The notes below the pieces were generated by a model. It made no database searches, was not told the origin of the DNA, and was given only the letters and a program-made list of their open reading frames with translations. A stretch of DNA of 7,870 nucleotides, taken from Candidatus Nomurabacteria bacterium (GTDB taxonomy: Bacteria > Patescibacteriota > Minisyncoccia > Phycocordibacterales > UBA10002). The DNA lies in NCBI GenBank assembly GCA_943349725.1, contig CALQZP010000047.1:1-7870 (forward strand). The letters are read 5' to 3'. The position numbers and the translations under genes are program-made. Shown here in pieces: positions 5,899 through 7,870 of this stretch (the stretch's first letter is position 1; each line of letters opens with the position of its first letter).

Positions 5899-5975
5899 GA
5901 CTCCGGCGTTCAAGTCCTCACGTAAGCAATTAAAATTGCTTACGTCCCGCGAAAAAGTCCCTTTTCAGGGACTTT
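5775..5975. repeat. Run of five stem-loops upstream of idi
   Basis: Successive perfect inverted repeats: 5775-5780/5801-5806 (6 bp, long loop); 5830-5839/5846-5855 (10 bp, 6-nt loop); 5877-5883/5888-5894 (7 bp, 4-nt loop); 5920-5930/5935-5945 (11 bp, loop TAAA); 5954-5961/5968-5975 (8 bp, 6-nt loop). On the minus strand the last one is followed by TTTTT (5956-5952, partly within the stem), so it could act as a terminator or attenuator for transcription running towards idi. The arms differ from hairpin to hairpin, so this is not a simple tandem repeat. It may be a structured leader RNA, a small RNA or a decayed mobile sequence. Confidence 0.5.
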
Positions 5976-5987
5976 GCTGGTGCTGTA

Positions 5988-5993
5988 ATTATA
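5988..5993 (-). promoter_or_regulatory. Possible -10 box driving the idi leader
   Basis: A perfect TATAAT on the minus strand (5993-5988). The position 17 nt upstream (6016-6011, TCGAAA) is a poor -35. A transcript would begin near 5981, immediately before the 5954-5975 hairpin, and continue through the stem-loops into idi. Confidence 0.25.
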
Positions 5994-6035
5994 CACTTTG
6001 CGCGAACTTTTTTCGAGAAGAATTAAAATGGACTC

Positions 6036-6078
6036 GGCAGGGCGAAACAATTGACTGGGGATATGGATTCGCCCTGCC
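6036..6078. repeat. 11-bp stem-loop next to the left inverted repeat
   Basis: GGCAGGGCGAA (6036-6046) and TTCGCCCTGCC (6068-6078) are perfect 11-bp arms around a 21-nt loop. It ends three bases before the point (6081) where the match to the right repeat is cut by the window edge, so it may be part of the same long repeat. Confidence 0.6.
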
Positions 6079-6080
6079 TC

Positions 6081-6175
6081 GGCTTCTGTCCCGCCCGCAG
6101 GAGGGGTCTGGGGAGGAATGCGGGCGGGTTTCGGACTGGGGGTTTTAAATTTCAAAAATTCGCTATCACCATTCA
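6081..6175 (+). repeat. Left 95-bp inverted repeat flanking the XRE cassette
   Basis: Bases 6081-6175 equal the reverse complement of 7776-7870 at all 95 positions, checked base by base. The match stops on the inner side after 6175. On the outer side it is limited only by the end of the window, so the real repeat can be longer. It contains a perfect 10-bp stem (6090-6099/6119-6128) around a G-rich 19-nt loop with four G runs. A 7-bp hairpin with a 3-nt loop (6177-6193) abuts the inner end. Confidence 0.95.
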
Positions 6176-6222
6176 AATTTCGCTTCGCGAAATACGCCGA
6201 AATAAAATTCATAAAAGAAAGA

Positions 6223-6270
6223 GGTGTTGTGTTTGCCCCACCCACCCGTGCGCACACAACATCATTTTTT
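6223..6270 (+). terminator. Candidate rho-independent terminator before the XRE operon
   Basis: Arms 6223-6232 and 6254-6263 form a 10-bp stem (one G-T pair) around a 21-nt C-rich loop, followed by ATTTTTT (6264-6270). It would stop plus-strand transcription from the repeat side before the XRE gene and so insulate the cassette. The loop is long and the stem is not very G/C rich. Confidence 0.45.
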
Positions 6271-6290
6271 CTCCCTAAAACAACTGAATA

Positions 6291-6316
6291 ATGATTGCTC
6301 TCCATAGACCAATCAT
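6291..6316. promoter_or_regulatory. Possible operator of the XRE regulator
   Basis: ATGATTG (6291-6297) and CAATCAT (6310-6316) are perfect 7-bp arms with a 12-nt spacer, ending 7 nt before the candidate -35 box. Position and symmetry suit self-regulation by a dimeric XRE protein. The first arm includes an ATG that opens the longer version of the XRE frame, which I do not use as the start. Confidence 0.4.
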
Positions 6317-6323
6317 ACAACAT

Positions 6324-6352
6324 TTGCTAAACTTGACGCAAGAGTGGATAAA
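6324..6352 (+). promoter_or_regulatory. Candidate promoter of the XRE operon
   Basis: TTGCTA (6324-6329), 17 nt, GATAAA (6347-6352), then 7 nt to ATG 6360. Both boxes match consensus at four of six positions. The start point would be next to the ATG, giving a leaderless mRNA as proposed for queA and the LysE-family gene. Confidence 0.4.
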
Positions 6353-6359
6353 CTCCCTT

Positions 6360-6563
6360 ATGAAAGACAGAACAACACAATTTGGTAAAAAACTTCGAGA
6401 AATCCGATTAAAGAAGAAACTATCGCAAGGCGATGTTTCTAGAATTTTGGGCGTTCACCGGACATATATTAGCGGTTTAGAGAGAGGTGCGAGAAATCCC
6501 TCGCTTTTAACAGTTCAAAAAATTGCTAAAGCCCTCGGCATAAATGCTAAAATACTTATATGA
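6360..6563 (+). CDS. XRE-family helix-turn-helix regulator
   Basis: A 67-aa protein that is essentially one Cro/C1-type DNA-binding domain: FGKKLREIRLKKKLSQ (8-23), then GDVSRILGVHRTYISGLERG (24-43) holding the helix-turn-helix, and ARNPSLLTVQKIAKALGI (44-61). The HRTYISGLERGARNPSL stretch is like the small controller (C) proteins of restriction-modification systems and the antitoxin-type regulators of other two-gene modules. ATG 6360 is chosen because it starts directly before the domain; the frame opens at 6291, but those 23 extra residues are not domain-like and overlap the candidate operator and promoter. It overlaps the next gene by ATGA, so the two are translationally coupled. It probably represses its own operon and could act as antitoxin. 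Confidence 0.88.
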   Translation: MKDRTTQFGKKLREIRLKKKLSQGDVSRILGVHRTYISGLERGARNPSLLTVQKIAKALGINAKILI

Positions 6564-7741
6564 GTTTAGAAAAACCGACAATAAATCCTGCCGAGTTTCA
6601 GCCACAACCAGAAGCTCAACAAGAAAAACCCCGAAAAGATGTTGAGGCGGTAAAAGAAGCGCAAAGCTTTTTCCGTTCTCTTGGACTAACAGTTGAAAAT
6701 GACGGCTTAGTTACGAAAGAACCAACTGATGAGCAGTTAGCGAGATTATGTGAATGGCACGAGCAGACACGCGACGGTGGAATTGATATGCCGACGGAAA
6801 AAGATTTTTACGAAAAAGTTTTGCTCGCTATTTCTTTATGGCGACAGCTGGAGGGAGAAAAAACAAACTACCTTCTTGGAAAAGGTACGGGGGTCGAAGT
6901 TGCTTTGAGAGGAAATATCGCGGGCAGAACAAAACGTCCAATAGAATTTTCTTATAGATCGCATAGCGATTTTGAATTATACGGTGTTGATTATGAGGCA
7001 GGAGAAAATGGCGCAAACATCGGCAGTAAATCAGTATATGCGGAGCCGTTCGTTAAAGTTTTCGGCAATCAAGAATATTTTCCCGTAACAAAAACAAAAG
7101 GGTTAAAAAATATTCCGCCAACACTTTTACACGAAACAGCAGAAGTTGTAGATTTCGGAGGCGTGTCCGCTCGTGTACCGCAACTGGAACTTTTATTTTT
7201 GGATAAGTATATGTCAAGAGAAAGTACGCCTCGCCCAGAAGGACACGACGCTGAATTATTAGCAAAACAATATGTGTTAGATCGTTCAAGAGTACATCAA
7301 TATTTAGACCAACTTGTTATTGAACCAGCAATCGCCGAAATTCAATCAAAAACGGCTAGAGATTATCAAAGTCAAGTAGACGGAATAAAAAGAAATTTAT
7401 CTTCAGTAAAAAAAGAGTTTGAAGAAGATGGCATTGACCCTGCTTCGCAGGATTTAATTGCCAAACTAAATGAAAGAATTCAATCTATGATTGATATTTG
7501 GGGTACAGAAAAACCAATTTCTTCTTCTGGAATTCGTCTCAATTTGTGGGAAACATTAACGCCAGAGCAAATTGATGCCGAAGGAAATATTATTGACCAA
7601 GGATTTTTGCAAAGATTACAGGATAAAGTAAAGCAAATGGAAACATCTGCAACTGAAAGGTATCAGAGGAAGCACCAAGAGCTAGACAATTTATTTGATG
7701 GAATTGAAAAGGAATTTACCACCGAGGGAAAAACAGAATAA
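6560..7741 (+). CDS. Nucleotidyltransferase-like protein, possibly AbiEii/MNT type
   Basis: A 393-aa soluble protein without signal peptide or membrane segment. I do not recognise it as a whole. Residues 107-143 (GKGTGVEVALRG, then RSHSDFELYGV) resemble the nucleotidyltransferase pattern of a G-rich start followed by an R.S.DxD/E-L strand, here Asp137-x-Glu139. Residues 206-235 (VPQLELLFLDKY, then HDAELLAKQY) resemble the later segment of AbiEii-type proteins, with its conserved Lys and Asp. The N-terminal 25 residues are Pro/Gln/Glu rich and probably disordered; the last 130 residues are strongly helical and charged, possibly coiled coil. Coupled to an XRE gene, it could be the toxin of a type IV-like module or a small NTP-transferring defence enzyme; an unrelated enzyme is possible. 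G+C is low: hand counts of two 60-base lines give 23 and 18 G/C (7321-7380, 7441-7500), against 38 in one glnA line (2461-2520) and 34 in one ung line (4861-4920). Confidence 0.6.
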   Translation: MSLEKPTINPAEFQPQPEAQQEKPRKDVEAVKEAQSFFRSLGLTVENDGLVTKEPTDEQLARLCEWHEQTRDGGIDMPTEKDFYEKVLLAISLWRQLEGEKTNYLLGKGTGVEVALRGNIAGRTKRPIEFSYRSHSDFELYGVDYEAGENGANIGSKSVYAEPFVKVFGNQEYFPVTKTKGLKNIPPTLLHETAEVVDFGGVSARVPQLELLFLDKYMSRESTPRPEGHDAELLAKQYVLDRSRVHQYLDQLVIEPAIAEIQSKTARDYQSQVDGIKRNLSSVKKEFEEDGIDPASQDLIAKLNERIQSMIDIWGTEKPISSSGIRLNLWETLTPEQIDAEGNIIDQGFLQRLQDKVKQMETSATERYQRKHQELDNLFDGIEKEFTTEGKTE

Positions 7742-7759
7742 AATTTCTAAATGCGGCGT

Positions 7760-7774
7760 GCCAGCATTGCTGGC
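7760..7774. repeat. 6-bp hairpin abutting the right inverted repeat
   Basis: GCCAGC and GCTGGC form a perfect stem around the loop ATT, ending two bases before the right repeat begins. No T-run follows, so it is not a typical terminator, although it sits 19 bp after the stop of the 393-aa gene. It mirrors in position, not in sequence, the hairpin 6177-6193 at the inner end of the left repeat. Confidence 0.6.
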
Positions 7775-7775
7775 C

Positions 7776-7870
7776 TGAATGGTGATAGCGAATTTTTGAA
7801 ATTTAAAACCCCCAGTCCGAAACCCGCCCGCATTCCTCCCCAGACCCCTCCTGCGGGCGGGACAGAAGCC
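7776..7870 (-). repeat. Right 95-bp inverted repeat (continues past the window)
   Basis: It is the exact reverse complement of 6081-6175. The inner edge at 7776 is sharp: the preceding bases GGCC do not match the left side. The outer edge is cut by the window. It includes the mirrored 10-bp stem (7823-7832/7852-7861), whose loop is C-rich on this strand. Confidence 0.95.

Noticed and set aside
5746..6080. tmRNA, RNase P RNA or another known structured RNA in the stem-loop stretch
   Set aside because: I looked for a tRNA-like end, a TTCGA T-loop with acceptor pairing, a tag reading frame and the conserved RNase P core on both strands and found no convincing match.
5940..6323. 127-codon minus-strand open frame across the left inverted repeat
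   Set aside because: It reads through the 95-bp repeat and several stem-loops, its composition changes abruptly along its length (a Pro/Thr-rich stretch comes straight from the repeat), and no domain is recognisable. Most likely a by-product of repeat sequence.
6360..7741. Restriction-modification system, suggested by the controller-like XRE protein
   Set aside because: No methyltransferase motifs are present, and the 393-aa partner shows no clear PD-(D/E)xK motif; the nucleotidyltransferase reading fits better.
6081..7870. Insertion sequence or CRISPR array
   Set aside because: There is no transposase or DDE-type gene between the inverted repeats, and no regularly spaced direct repeats of CRISPR type.

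Overview
The window looks like a compact bacterial chromosome segment, most plausibly from a small-genome Patescibacteria/CPR (Parcubacteria-like) lineage. That assignment is an inference from style: genes are packed on both strands, convergent genes share or nearly share stop codons, Shine-Dalgarno sites are essentially absent, and several starts sit 6-10 nt behind a -10-like box, as in leaderless mRNAs. TGA is used as a stop, so the genetic code is the standard bacterial one and not the TGA=Gly code. No sequence search was possible.

Left part (1-3890): the tail of an unidentified plus-strand gene ends on the same CTAG that ends queA (tRNA queuosine biosynthesis, minus strand). queA is divergent from a type I glutamine synthetase gene (glnA). 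glnA runs convergently into a minus-strand block of a LysE/RhtB-type exporter, an SMR/EamA-like four-helix membrane protein and tRNA-His(GTG). The tRNA ends one base before the start codon of the membrane-protein gene.

Middle (3927-5719): a YafQ-like toxin with its DinJ/RelB-like antitoxin, transcribed leftwards from a well-formed promoter set in an 8-bp inverted repeat. Divergent from it is ung (uracil-DNA glycosylase). ung overlaps by 11 bp the end of convergent idi (isopentenyl-diphosphate isomerase).

Right part (5720-7870): a roughly 550-bp stretch without a confident gene holds nine successive stem-loops and one weak 50-codon ORF. It leads into a cassette of clearly lower G+C content: an XRE-family regulator overlapping by ATGA a 393-aa protein with nucleotidyltransferase-like (AbiEii/MNT-type) features. 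The cassette lies between two perfectly matching 95-bp inverted repeats, 6081-6175 and 7776-7870. The right copy runs off the window, so the true repeat may be longer. This is the most unusual part: an apparently acquired two-gene module, possibly a toxin-antitoxin or defence unit, bounded by long structured inverted repeats with no transposase in view.

Functional links: QueA modifies G34 of GUN-anticodon tRNAs, and the tRNA-His encoded here is one of its expected substrates. The toxin-antitoxin operator overlaps the expected -35 position of the ung promoter, so TA autoregulation may affect ung. Otherwise the genes look like unrelated housekeeping functions packed together.
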